A DNA stretch of 36,507 nt from an uncultured Prevotellaceae bacterium. Lineage in GTDB: Bacteria; Bacteroidota; Bacteroidia; Bacteroidales; Bacteroidaceae. A program made the translations under genes and the position numbers. The stretch is taken from the NCBI GenBank assembly GCA_902780025.1, contig CACZDV010000056.1, positions 1-36,507 on the forward strand. The letters are read 5' to 3'. Numbering within the stretch: position 1 is the first letter of the stretch; the number at the start of each line of letters is the position of its first letter. Positions 7,871-16,287 of the stretch are shown here, in pieces. Under the pieces are notes generated by a model, which was not told where the DNA came from, ran no database searches, and saw only the letters and a list, made by a program, of their open reading frames with translations.

Positions 7871-9589
7871 ATGTGTGGAATAGTTGCAATATTAAACGTC
7901 AAGGAGCAGACACATGCTCTTCGTGATAAAGCTTTGAAGATGAGTCAGAAGATCCGTCATCGCGGACCAGACTGGAGTGGAATATACTGTGGCGGGAGCG
8001 CCATCCTCGCCCATGAGCGACTGAGCATCGTCGATCCTGAGAGTGGCGGACAACCCCTGTTCTCGCCCGACCGCAAGCAGGTGCTTGCCGTCAATGGCGA
8101 AATCTATAACCATCAGGAAATCCGTCGCCGCTATGCCGGACAGTATGAGTTCCAGACGGGCTCGGACTGCGAGGTCATCCTGGCCCTTTATCGTGAGAAG
8201 GGCATCAACTTCCTCGAAGACCTCAGCGGCATCTTTGCCTTTGTGCTCTACGACGAGGAGCGTAATGAGTTCCTCATTGCCCGCGACCCCATCGGCGTGA
8301 TACCTCTTTATATAGGTTACGACAGCGACGGCACCGTCTATGTGGCTTCTGAGTTGAAAGCCCTCGAAGGACAGTGTGAGCGCTACGAGCCGTTCCTGCC
8401 TGGACACTATGTTCATGGAAAAATTGAAGAATTGAAAAATGGAAAAATTGAAGACTTCAATTCTTCAACTCTTAAACCTTTCAATTTTATAAGGTACTAC
8501 CGTCGCGACTGGATGCAGTATGACGCCGTGAAGGACAATCCAGCCAGCGTCGAAGCCATCCACGACGCCCTCGAGGATGCCGTGAAGCGTCAGCTGATGT
8601 CCGACGTGCCTTACGGCGTACTGCTCAGCGGCGGTCTCGACTCCAGCGTCATCTCAGCCATCGCCGAGAAATACTCGGAGATGCGTATCGAGAACGACTC
8701 GAAGACGAAAGCCTACTGGCCCCGCCTGCACTCGTTTGCCGTGGGACTGAAGGGCGCTCCCGACTTGGCAAAGGCCAAGCTTGTGGCTGACCACATAGGC
8801 ACCGTCCACCACGAAATCAACTACACTATTCAGGAGGGTCTCGACGCCATCCGTGACGTCATTTACTTCATCGAGACCTACGACGTCACTACCGTCCGTG
8901 CCTCCACGCCGATGTACCTGCTGGCCCGCGTCATCAAGTCGATGGGCATCAAGATGGTGCTCTCGGGCGAGGGTGCCGACGAAATCTTCGGCGGCTATCT
9001 CTACTTCCACAAGGCTCCAACGGCCAAGGACTTCCACGAGGAGACCGTGCGCAAGTTAGGAAAACTCTATCTCTACGACTGCCTCCGTGCCAACAAAAGT
9101 CTCTCGGCCTGGGGCGTCGAGGGTCGTGTGCCCTTCCTCGACAAGGAGTTCCTGGATGTCGCCATGCGCACCAACCCCGCTGCCAAGATGTGTCCTGGCC
9201 AGACGATGGAAAAGAGGATTGTCCGCGAAGCTTTCTCCGACATGCTGCCCGCCGAAGTGGCGTGGCGCCAGAAGGAGCAGTTCAGCGACGGTGTCGGCTA
9301 CTCATGGATTGACACGCTGAAACAAATCACCTCTGAAGCCGTCACCGACGAGCAGATGGCCCACGCCGCCGAGCGTTTCCCCATCAATCCGCCCCTCAAC
9401 AAAGAAGAGTACTACTACCGTTCGATTTTCGCCGAACACTTCCCCAGCGACTCCGCTGCCCGCAGCGTGAACCAGGAAGCCAGCGTGGCCTGTTCCACCG
9501 CCATCGCCCTGGAATGGGATGCCGCCTTCAAGAATATGAACGACCCCTCAGGCCGTGCCGTCAAAGGTGTCCATGAGCAGGCGTATTGA
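7871..9589 (+). CDS. asnB: Asparagine synthase B, glutamine-hydrolysing (572 aa)
   Basis: Makes asparagine from aspartate, ATP and glutamine. Cys2 (MCGIVAILNV) is the N-terminal glutaminase nucleophile after Met removal; RHRGPDWSG, HERLSIVDP and NGEIYNH support this domain. The synthetase domain has the PP-loop SGGLDSSV and SGEGADEIFGGY. Between HGKIEELK and RYYRRDW lies a segment of about 24 residues encoded by an octamer array (8419-8490). It is the last gene of the pyrG-purF-carA-carB operon and meets nadE tail to tail with 2 nt between stop codons. Confidence 0.95.
   Translation: MCGIVAILNVKEQTHALRDKALKMSQKIRHRGPDWSGIYCGGSAILAHERLSIVDPESGGQPLFSPDRKQVLAVNGEIYNHQEIRRRYAGQYEFQTGSDCEVILALYREKGINFLEDLSGIFAFVLYDEERNEFLIARDPIGVIPLYIGYDSDGTVYVASELKALEGQCERYEPFLPGHYVHGKIEELKNGKIEDFNSSTLKPFNFIRYYRRDWMQYDAVKDNPASVEAIHDALEDAVKRQLMSDVPYGVLLSGGLDSSVISAIAEKYSEMRIENDSKTKAYWPRLHSFAVGLKGAPDLAKAKLVADHIGTVHHEINYTIQEGLDAIRDVIYFIETYDVTTVRASTPMYLLARVIKSMGIKMVLSGEGADEIFGGYLYFHKAPTAKDFHEETVRKLGKLYLYDCLRANKSLSAWGVEGRVPFLDKEFLDVAMRTNPAAKMCPGQTMEKRIVREAFSDMLPAEVAWRQKEQFSDGVGYSWIDTLKQITSEAVTDEQMAHAAERFPINPPLNKEEYYYRSIFAEHFPSDSAARSVNQEASVACSTAIALEWDAAFKNMNDPSGRAVKGVHEQAY
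8419..8490 (+). repeat. In-frame octamer array with strand switch inside asnB (9 units)
   Basis: The register is AAAAATTG, AAGAATTG, AAAAATGG, AAAAATTG, AAGACTTC, AATTCTTC, AACTCTTA, AACCTTTC, AATTTTAT. The first half is purine-rich. The second half is largely its reverse complement (AAGAATTG at 8427, CAATTCTT at 8458), so the array can fold into a hairpin. It adds 72 nt, 24 codons, and keeps the frame. Confidence 0.85.
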
Positions 9590-9591
9590 CG

Positions 9592-11505
9592 CTACCGCTC
9601 AATATCCTTCAACCACAAGGCGGAAGAAGCATCGCTTGGCATACGCCAGTCACCACGAGGCGACAGGCTGACACTGCCCACCTTGGGGCCGTCGGGCATG
9701 CACGAACGCTTGAATTGCTGGGAGAAGAACCGTCGGCAGAAAGTCTGCAGCCAACGTTTGATGACCTCATCGTCATAGGTTCCCTTGAAGGCCTGACGGG
9801 CCAACACCAGAATCTTTGACGGACGGAAACCGAAACGTAGGAAGTAATAAAGGAAGAAGTCGTGAAGCTCATAGGGACCCACTAAGTCTTCCGTCTTCTG
9901 ACGGATGTTTCCATGCTCATCGGCAGGTATGAGCTCAGGCGAGATGGGGGTGTCAACGATATCGAGCAGCACCTCGGTAGCCATCTCTCCTGCAAGGAAA
10001 GTGACGAGATGACGCACCAACGTCTTGGGGACGCCGGCATTGACGCCGTACATCGACATATGGTCGCCGTTGTAGGTAGCCCATCCTAATGCAAGCTCCG
10101 ACAGGTCACCAGTGCCTACGACGATGGCGTTCTCACGGTTAGCGACATCCATGAGTATCTGCGTACGCTCACGAGCCTGAGAGTTCTCGTAGGTCACGTC
10201 GTGAACCTTTGCATCATGGCCGATATCCTGGAAGTGCTGGGTGACGGCTTTGGCAATGCTGATTTCGCGGGCAGTGACGCCCAACAGTTTCATCAACTTA
10301 ACCGCATTGTCATGGGTGCGGTCAGTAGTGCCGAAACCAGGCATGGTAATGCCGATGATGCCGCGGCGGTCGAGTCCTAATTTATCGAATGCCTTGACGG
10401 TGACCAACAATGCCAATGTGGAGTCAAGTCCACCGCTGATGCCGATGACAGCCTTCGAGCCGTTGATATGGTAGAGGCGCTTAGCCAATCCTGCCACCTG
10501 TATGTTGAGAATTTCCTCGCATGTTTCCTGCATCTTGCCCTCGGCAGGGATAAAGGGATGAGGATCGACGGGACGTACCAATTCGAAATCACGGCTCATG
10601 ACCGGCTTGCAAGTGATGTTGACCGGATTGCACTTCACACGCGACTGGGCTGTGATGAAGGTGGAATTGGTGCGACGCTCCAGTTGCAGGCGCTCCACGT
10701 CTATCTGCATGATCTTGATCTGCGGCTGGAACGAGAAGCGTTCACCCTCGCAAAGCAGATGGCCGTTCTCCATAATCATGGCATTGCCGCCATAGACGAC
10801 ATCCTGCGTAGACTCTCCGAAACCGCAGCTGGCATAGACGTAGCCGCACATAGTACGGGCACTCTGCTGACAGAGCAACTGGCGCAAATATTGGTGCTTG
10901 CCCGTCAGTTCGTCAGAGGCCGAGAGGTTGAAGATGATATCGGCACCAGCCAGCGTCAGACGGTTAGAGGGCGGCGTGGGAGCCCATACATCCTCACAAA
11001 TCTCAATACCAAAACGGGCACCGTCGCAAGTACTGAAGATAACAGGCTCGGAGGTGATATGGACAGGACTGCCTGCCAGATAGACATCCTGCGGCGACAG
11101 GTCATCAGCCGAGGCAAACCAGCGTTTCTCATAGAACTCGCCATAGTTGGGCAGATAGGTCTTAGGCACCACGCCAAGCAGCGTACCACCCTGGATGACA
11201 GCAGCACAGTTATAGAGCAGCGACCCTATCTGTACGGGCAGTCCCACAATGCATACCACGTCGAGCTTACGGGTGAAGTCGAGTAGCACCAACAGCCCCT
11301 CCTCAGCCTTGTCGATAAGCAGTTGCTCACGAAAAAGGTCCTGACAGGAGTAGCCCGTCAAGCACAGTTCTGGGAACACCATCACCTCTACACCCTGACC
11401 CTCGGCCTGGGCGATGAGACTTTCTATCTGGACGATGTTGTAGTCCACGTCAGCCACCTTCACAGCCGGAATGGCAGCTGCCACTTTCAGGAATCCGTAT
11501 TTCAT
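9592..11505 (-). CDS. nadE: Glutamine-dependent NAD+ synthetase (637 aa)
   Basis: Final step of NAD synthesis: amidates nicotinic acid adenine dinucleotide using ammonia from its own glutaminase domain. The N-terminal nitrilase-type domain (about 1-290) shows the triad Glu46 (MVFPELCLTG), Lys115 (VVPKTYLPNYGEFYE) and Cys170 (FGIEICEDVW). The C-terminal synthetase domain carries the PP-loop ISGGLDSTLALL and the GTGDLSELALGW motif. Length is normal for the family. Its ATG overlaps the stop codon of the upstream kinase-DUF2027 gene (ATGA at 11502-11505), so it is translated as the second gene of that operon. Confidence 0.95.
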   Translation of the reverse strand: MKYGFLKVAAAIPAVKVADVDYNIVQIESLIAQAEGQGVEVMVFPELCLTGYSCQDLFREQLLIDKAEEGLLVLLDFTRKLDVVCIVGLPVQIGSLLYNCAAVIQGGTLLGVVPKTYLPNYGEFYEKRWFASADDLSPQDVYLAGSPVHITSEPVIFSTCDGARFGIEICEDVWAPTPPSNRLTLAGADIIFNLSASDELTGKHQYLRQLLCQQSARTMCGYVYASCGFGESTQDVVYGGNAMIMENGHLLCEGERFSFQPQIKIMQIDVERLQLERRTNSTFITAQSRVKCNPVNITCKPVMSRDFELVRPVDPHPFIPAEGKMQETCEEILNIQVAGLAKRLYHINGSKAVIGISGGLDSTLALLVTVKAFDKLGLDRRGIIGITMPGFGTTDRTHDNAVKLMKLLGVTAREISIAKAVTQHFQDIGHDAKVHDVTYENSQARERTQILMDVANRENAIVVGTGDLSELALGWATYNGDHMSMYGVNAGVPKTLVRHLVTFLAGEMATEVLLDIVDTPISPELIPADEHGNIRQKTEDLVGPYELHDFFLYYFLRFGFRPSKILVLARQAFKGTYDDEVIKRWLQTFCRRFFSQQFKRSCMPDGPKVGSVSLSPRGDWRMPSDASSALWLKDIER

Positions 11506-13043
11506 AGCTTTACAAATTGACGGTCGTTTTCAATAATGGTATAAATGAGTGCAGGCTGCTCGAAGAACTGATTCTCGCGAAACGTATGCAGCTTGTAGAA
11601 TTTCACGGGGTCGATGTTGATAAGGGCGTCGACGGCAGGTTTGCGCAAGAAGTACTTATCACGCTTGTAGGCCAGCAACTGGATGCACGAGTGTTCCAAC
11701 GCACCAAGCTGGTCGCGTCCGAACTCCTCTATAAAAAGTTTCGTGTTAGGTTCCACCTCACCCTGCGAGCGTACCTGCCAGCTATTGCTCTCAGCGGTCA
11801 TGTAGACATAGCGCAGATAGTAGTTGCAGTCGTTGACGATGTAGGACTCGAAACGGGTGTCGCTGAGCTCCTTAAGGTCGATGGGCACAAAAGCCAGATA
11901 AGCCGACAACTTGTCGCCACCACTGCGCTCCTCGGGTTTCGGTCTGAAAGTCAGAGGCTTATCAGCAGGTTCCGTCTCAGGTTCCTCCTCCACTTTCTCA
12001 TTATTCACCTTTCCTTTTCCACTTTTCACTTCCACCATGTGACTGGTTTCGTAGTCCTCCTCCCCTATCACGACGACGTCGGCAGTACGCATGGGAACCT
12101 CGAAACCATCCTCGTCCTCGACGAGCACAATATCCTTTCCTTGGAAACCAGCTACACGGCCGCCTCCCACTTCACTCAGAAATCTTACCTTATCTCCTAT
12201 CTTCATAAGGTGATACACAATCAGCCCCTCCATGGGGCTCTTCATGACTCGACCCACGATAAAGCCCTCCAAGGCAGCTGCCTCTCGCAGACAGTCCTCG
12301 TAAGCACAGGCAATGCTACCCACAAAACCTACAGGAAGATCAGGACGCTGATACTGTCGTACATTGCGGCTGAAGAAGTCACGCAGACAGCCTACTACCA
12401 ACTGACGTACCTCCGGCATGTCAAGGTGACGGTGGATGAACGGCGACAACGAAGCCAGGAAACGATTAGCCATCGGCTGACGATAGACACAGGCAACAAC
12501 ATCGGCCATTGTCAGATTCATATCACACTGGAACTCAGCTACTAATAACTGCGGCATAAAGCCTTTATAAAGAGCATTCAAGAAGCGAGCACCTAACACA
12601 GCACCGCTACCCTCGTCGCCTAAGATATAACCCAGCGGTGGAGTGTTGGCCACTATCCTGACACCATCATAGAGTCCTGAATTGGCACCTGTCCCCAAGA
12701 TGCAGGCAATGCCTTCGGCAGCCCCACAGACGGCACGAGCGGCACCCAACAAATCACCATAAGCCTCAACGGATGTCACACCGGGCAATGACTGCTGCAA
12801 GAGCTGTTCCATCGGCGACTGTAGTTCCGGACGCACTCCACTGCCGTAGAAACTGACAGTAAGGGGAGAAGAAACCGTGGAGGAAAGTTGGGGTAAAAGT
12901 TCATTGAGGAGGATGGCTTTCATGTCATCTTCCGACTGGTGAAAGGGGTTGATACCCTGCGTCTGAAAGCGTCCGCAAACATCGGCGCCATCGGTCAATA
13001 CCCAGTCCGTCTTGGTGCTGCCACTGTCGGCAATGAGTCTCAT
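11502..13043 (-). CDS. Fusion of BadF/BcrA-type sugar kinase with a DUF2027 protein (513 aa)
   Basis: Residues 1-279 are a BadF/BadG-type ATPase of the N-acetylglucosamine kinase kind: LIADSGSTKTDW phosphate-1 loop, ILGTGANSG, GYILGDEGSGAVLG, and the usual ending MKSPMEGLIVYH. Residue 280 is a Met that opens a typical DUF2027 N-terminus (MKIGDKVRFLSEVGGG, GFQGKDIVLVEDEDGFEVP), followed by the DUF2027 core (ESYIVNDCNYYLRYVYM, EPNTKLFIEEF, VKFYKLHTF). From memory, family members continue into a C-terminal Smr nuclease-like domain; here the protein ends 20 residues after FYKLHTF. So two usually separate proteins are fused in frame and the last domain is lost. The linker contains a heptamer array (11991-12032). 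A -7 box lies 7 nt before the ATG. Confidence 0.85.
   Translation of the reverse strand: MRLIADSGSTKTDWVLTDGADVCGRFQTQGINPFHQSEDDMKAILLNELLPQLSSTVSSPLTVSFYGSGVRPELQSPMEQLLQQSLPGVTSVEAYGDLLGAARAVCGAAEGIACILGTGANSGLYDGVRIVANTPPLGYILGDEGSGAVLGARFLNALYKGFMPQLLVAEFQCDMNLTMADVVACVYRQPMANRFLASLSPFIHRHLDMPEVRQLVVGCLRDFFSRNVRQYQRPDLPVGFVGSIACAYEDCLREAAALEGFIVGRVMKSPMEGLIVYHLMKIGDKVRFLSEVGGGRVAGFQGKDIVLVEDEDGFEVPMRTADVVVIGEEDYETSHMVEVKSGKGKVNNEKVEEEPETEPADKPLTFRPKPEERSGGDKLSAYLAFVPIDLKELSDTRFESYIVNDCNYYLRYVYMTAESNSWQVRSQGEVEPNTKLFIEEFGRDQLGALEHSCIQLLAYKRDKYFLRKPAVDALINIDPVKFYKLHTFRENQFFEQPALIYTIIENDRQFVKL
11991..12032 (-). repeat. In-frame heptamer array in the kinase-DUF2027 gene (6 units)
   Basis: On the plus strand the units are CACTTTC, TCATTAT, TCACCTT, TCCTTTT, CCACTTT, TCACTTC, matching the TTTTCAC family found at 36270-36304. 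On the coding strand they give a Lys/Glu/Val/Asn-rich linker (EVKSGKGKVNNEKVEE). Confidence 0.75.
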
Positions 13044-13050
13044 CAGGGCA

Positions 13051-13058
13051 CAAAAGTA
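13051..13058 (-). promoter_or_regulatory. -7 box of the kinase-DUF2027/nadE operon
   Basis: Read on the minus strand, TACTTTTG ends 7 nt before the ATG, which implies a very short or absent 5' leader. No clear TTTG is seen at the expected -33 position. Confidence 0.5.
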
Positions 13059-13088
13059 ATCAAATTAAATTAAAAAACAGCATTTTGC

Positions 13089-13119
13089 TTTGATATTTTT
13101 ACATTTTTGTTTACCTTTG
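13089..13119 (+). promoter_or_regulatory. Promoter of the mechanosensitive channel gene
   Basis: TTTG (13089-13092) and TACCTTTG (13112-13119) with 19 nt between them match the Bacteroidales consensus. The ATG follows 22 nt later. It is divergent from the minus-strand promoter at 13051. Confidence 0.75.
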
Positions 13120-13141
13120 CCCTGTTAAACTACAATAAAAC

Positions 13142-15481
13142 ATGATGAAGAGACTACTTTTCATACTGACTATACTGACCATCGGACTGATGGAGGCCCA
13201 GGCTGTGCTGAAGGAGCGTGACCTGGAACAGACACTCGAGATACTCAGGGCCGAACTGACAGAGTATCATCGCAACCTCTCGGAAATGACTGCCGAACGC
13301 AAGCAGCGGAACGAGGCTATCATCAACCAACTGGTGCAGACCATGAAGCAGAGCAACCAGAACCAGCTGATGCTCTATTCACAGAAACAGAACTATGTAT
13401 TCGATCTGACCTACGCCTGCCATCAGGCAACAGAGCAATATAACGAGTTCAAGCGTTCGCAGATACCCTTCAAGAATTACCTGGCCACTACTGATGACGA
13501 GATAGCCAAGTATGACAGTCTGATATATAGCCTGAAAGCCATACCCGAGAACATGCTCGGCGAACGACCACGGGTGAATCGCAACGTCTGCCTGACGCTG
13601 GCCACGAATATCAGGAATACCTTGGATGAAAGCCGCGACCAGATAACGGACTACATAGAATTCTATGAAAATACGGAACGCCGGCTTAGCAACCTCAACG
13701 ACTACGCCAACAAACGTTACAACGACATACAGACCAGTATCTTCAAGAATGGCGGACAGAACTATTTCTCCATTCTGAAGGGACTGAAGCTGAACCTGCG
13801 GCAAACCAAGGAATCGGTGGAGGACAAGTACAAGTCGACTACCAAGGAGTCACAGTGGGACAGCAGTGTTATCTTTGGACTTTTTGGCGTCATTGCCGTC
13901 TACATTATCATCGCCGTGGTGCTCAACCTGCTGACATTCCGTTTCTTACTACCCCGACGGCTACACACCGAGGAGTTTCTGAAGAAACGTGCCTGCATTA
14001 TCCTGGCTACCACCACCATCACGTTTGCCGTCATCATGGGCATCCTACGGGCTACCCTGCATCAGAACTTCTTTATCATGGCCAGCGACTTGCTCATAGA
14101 ATACGCCTGGCTGCTGGGAGTTATCCTTATCTCGCTGCTATTGCGCGTCAACGGCAGTCAGATTAAGAGTGCATTTTACATCTACGCTCCGCTCGTATTC
14201 ATCGGATTTGTCGTTATCACCTTCCGCATCATTCTGATTCCCAGCGAGATGGTGAACCTCCTGTTTCCGCTTATCCTGCTGCTCTGCTCATTGTGGCAAT
14301 GGCGTGTCATCAAGCATCACAATCGCAACGTGCCACGTTCGGACATGTTCTACACCTACATCTCGCTGACGGTGTTCCTCATTTCCGTCTGCCTGTCGTG
14401 GACGGGCTACACCCTGCTTAGTGTGCAGGTGCTCATCTGGTGGATTATGCAACTGACGTGCATCCTGACCATTACCTGCATCAGACAATACGTTCACCGC
14501 TACGGCAGTCATCACGGCCTGGAGGATGCCCCTATTACCAAGAGCTGGTTCTACAAGTTTCTCTACACCGTGGCACTGCCCGTCATGGGTGTACTCTCAG
14601 TGATGATCAGCATCTACTGGGCAGCTGAGATCTTCAACCTGAGTGACCTCTGCATGCAACTCTTCAAGCGCAAATTCGTTGACACACCCAACCTGAGCCT
14701 TAGTATCACGAAACTGACGATGGTCGTCTGCTTGTGGTTCCTATTCCGCTATATCAGCAATACGATTCTGGAGTTCCTGCGCTTGCACTACCAGCATCAA
14801 GACCCCACCACGGCTCAAAGCCGTGAGGTCATGGGACGCAACGTCATCCAGGTACTGGTATGGGGCATCTGGCTACTCCTGTCACTCAGCATCCTGAATA
14901 TCAGTGTCACGTGGCTGGTAGCCATCTCAGGCGGACTGTCTACAGGTATCGGTTTTGCTTCAAAGGACATCATCGAGAACATCTACTACGGTGCTTCGCT
15001 CATGGCCGGCCGTGTAAAGGTAGGCGACTGGATAGAGGTAGATGGTACCATGGGCAAGGTGACGAGCATCAGCTACACTTCGACCGTTGTGGAGTCACTA
15101 TACGGCGAAATCATCACCTTCCAGAACTCACAGCTGTTCACCAAGAACTACAAGAACCTGACAAAGAACCACGGTTACGTGCTGGCCGTTGTTCCCTTCG
15201 GCGTAGCTTACGGCTCGAACCTGAAGCAGGTATCAGAGCTGGTGGAGAACGCCGTCAACAACATGCACCACGAGTGGATGGACCCAGAGAAGCGCGTCAA
15301 GTCGGTGGTCAGTCAGATGAACGACTCCAGCGTGGACTTCAATCTCTTTGTATGGGCCGACGCCCCACGGAAGTCGTACGTTGTCAGCGACGTACTGAAG
15401 TGCGTCTACGACACTTTGGCAGCCAACGGCATCCAGATACCGTTCCCACAGCGCGACATACACATTATTAATAATTCTTAA
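13142..15481 (+). CDS. Large MscS-family mechanosensitive channel (779 aa)
   Basis: Releases solutes through the inner membrane when turgor rises. An N-terminal signal peptide (RLLFILTILTIGLMEAQA) leads to a periplasmic, largely helical and charged region (about 25-235) likely to form coiled coil. About ten hydrophobic segments follow between residues 240 and 600. The MscS core begins near residue 590 with WLVAISGGLSTGIGFASKD, the pore helix pattern, then a beta domain (GDWIEVDGTMGKV, FQNSQLFTKN) and a C-terminal alpha/beta part. This is the long MscS form (MscK/YbdG-like architecture) rather than the small form. It has its own promoter and stands alone between divergent and downstream operons. 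Confidence 0.88.
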   Translation: MMKRLLFILTILTIGLMEAQAVLKERDLEQTLEILRAELTEYHRNLSEMTAERKQRNEAIINQLVQTMKQSNQNQLMLYSQKQNYVFDLTYACHQATEQYNEFKRSQIPFKNYLATTDDEIAKYDSLIYSLKAIPENMLGERPRVNRNVCLTLATNIRNTLDESRDQITDYIEFYENTERRLSNLNDYANKRYNDIQTSIFKNGGQNYFSILKGLKLNLRQTKESVEDKYKSTTKESQWDSSVIFGLFGVIAVYIIIAVVLNLLTFRFLLPRRLHTEEFLKKRACIILATTTITFAVIMGILRATLHQNFFIMASDLLIEYAWLLGVILISLLLRVNGSQIKSAFYIYAPLVFIGFVVITFRIILIPSEMVNLLFPLILLLCSLWQWRVIKHHNRNVPRSDMFYTYISLTVFLISVCLSWTGYTLLSVQVLIWWIMQLTCILTITCIRQYVHRYGSHHGLEDAPITKSWFYKFLYTVALPVMGVLSVMISIYWAAEIFNLSDLCMQLFKRKFVDTPNLSLSITKLTMVVCLWFLFRYISNTILEFLRLHYQHQDPTTAQSREVMGRNVIQVLVWGIWLLLSLSILNISVTWLVAISGGLSTGIGFASKDIIENIYYGASLMAGRVKVGDWIEVDGTMGKVTSISYTSTVVESLYGEIITFQNSQLFTKNYKNLTKNHGYVLAVVPFGVAYGSNLKQVSELVENAVNNMHHEWMDPEKRVKSVVSQMNDSSVDFNLFVWADAPRKSYVVSDVLKCVYDTLAANGIQIPFPQRDIHIINNS

Positions 15482-15508
15482 TTTCTATCCACATATAATA
15501 AATTTTCG

Positions 15509-15516
15509 TATCTTTG
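15509..15516 (+). promoter_or_regulatory. -7 box of the kdsA operon promoter
   Basis: TATCTTTG lies 9 nt before the kdsA ATG, so the transcript leader would be only a few bases. The -33 region (TATC at the expected place) is a poor match. Confidence 0.55.
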
Positions 15517-15525
15517 CAAATTAAT

Positions 15526-16284
15526 ATGAACAATAAGACGATTATAGCCGGTCCCTGTGTCATTGAATCAGCCGAGCTGCTTGACACGGTAGCACGTGAG
15601 TTAGTGCGCATTAATGCTGCCTTAGGGACAGACATCATATTCAAGGCCTCATTCGACAAGGCCAACCGCACTTCCATCCACTCCTTCCGTGGACCAGGCT
15701 TGGAGCGCGGATTGCAGATGCTTGCCGACATCAAGGGGAAATACGGGCTGCGACTACTGACTGACATCCATGAAAGCTGGCAGGCAGACCCTGTAGGACA
15801 GGTGTGCGATGTTATTCAGATTCCTGCCTTCCTGTGCCGACAGACGGATCTGTTGGTAGCAGCCGCCAAGACTGGACGCACGGTCAACATCAAGAAAGCA
15901 CAGTTCCTCAGCGGATGTGACATGAAATATCCTGTAGAAAAAGCCCGTGAGGCAGGTGCAGCCGACGTGTGGCTGACAGAACGCGGCAATATGTTGGGCT
16001 ACAATAACCTGGTGGTTGACTTCCGTAATATTCCAGATATGCTGGAACTGGTGCCTACGGTTATCATGGACTGTACCCATAGCGTACAGCGTCCTGGTGG
16101 TGGCGACGGCAAGACTACAGGCGACCGTCGTTTTGTGCCATCAATGGCATTGGCCGCCAAGGCCTTTGGTGCCACTGGCTGGTTCTTTGAGGTACATCCA
16201 GACCCAGACAACGGAAAGAGCGACGCCTCCAATATGCTGGAGCTTGGGAAATTAGAATCATTAGTAAAGGAAATAATCATTTAA
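15526..16284 (+). CDS. kdsA: 3-deoxy-8-phosphooctulonate (KDO8P) synthase (252 aa)
   Basis: Condenses phosphoenolpyruvate with arabinose 5-phosphate to make KDO 8-phosphate for lipopolysaccharide. The family pattern is clear: IAGPCVIES at the N-terminus, FKASFDKANRTSIHSFRGPG, LLTDIHESWQ, IPAFLCRQTDLL, NIKKAQFL, and the DCTHSVQRPGG loop. The ATG at 15526 is chosen because upstream in-frame codons fall within the -7 box. The protein is slightly shorter than many homologues because of a trimmed N-terminus, but all active-site motifs are present. It is followed 3 nt later by the isomerase that makes its substrate. Confidence 0.95.
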   Translation: MNNKTIIAGPCVIESAELLDTVARELVRINAALGTDIIFKASFDKANRTSIHSFRGPGLERGLQMLADIKGKYGLRLLTDIHESWQADPVGQVCDVIQIPAFLCRQTDLLVAAAKTGRTVNIKKAQFLSGCDMKYPVEKAREAGAADVWLTERGNMLGYNNLVVDFRNIPDMLELVPTVIMDCTHSVQRPGGGDGKTTGDRRFVPSMALAAKAFGATGWFFEVHPDPDNGKSDASNMLELGKLESLVKEIII

Positions 16285-16287
16285 GAT

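Noticed and set aside
10468-11286. 272-codon plus-strand frame opposite nadE
   Set aside because: Shadow of nadE, whose catalytic residues are all visible on the minus strand.
11517-12545. Long plus-strand frame (342 codons) opposite the kinase-DUF2027 gene
   Set aside because: The minus-strand frame has clear family motifs throughout; the plus-strand product is low-complexity and unrecognisable.
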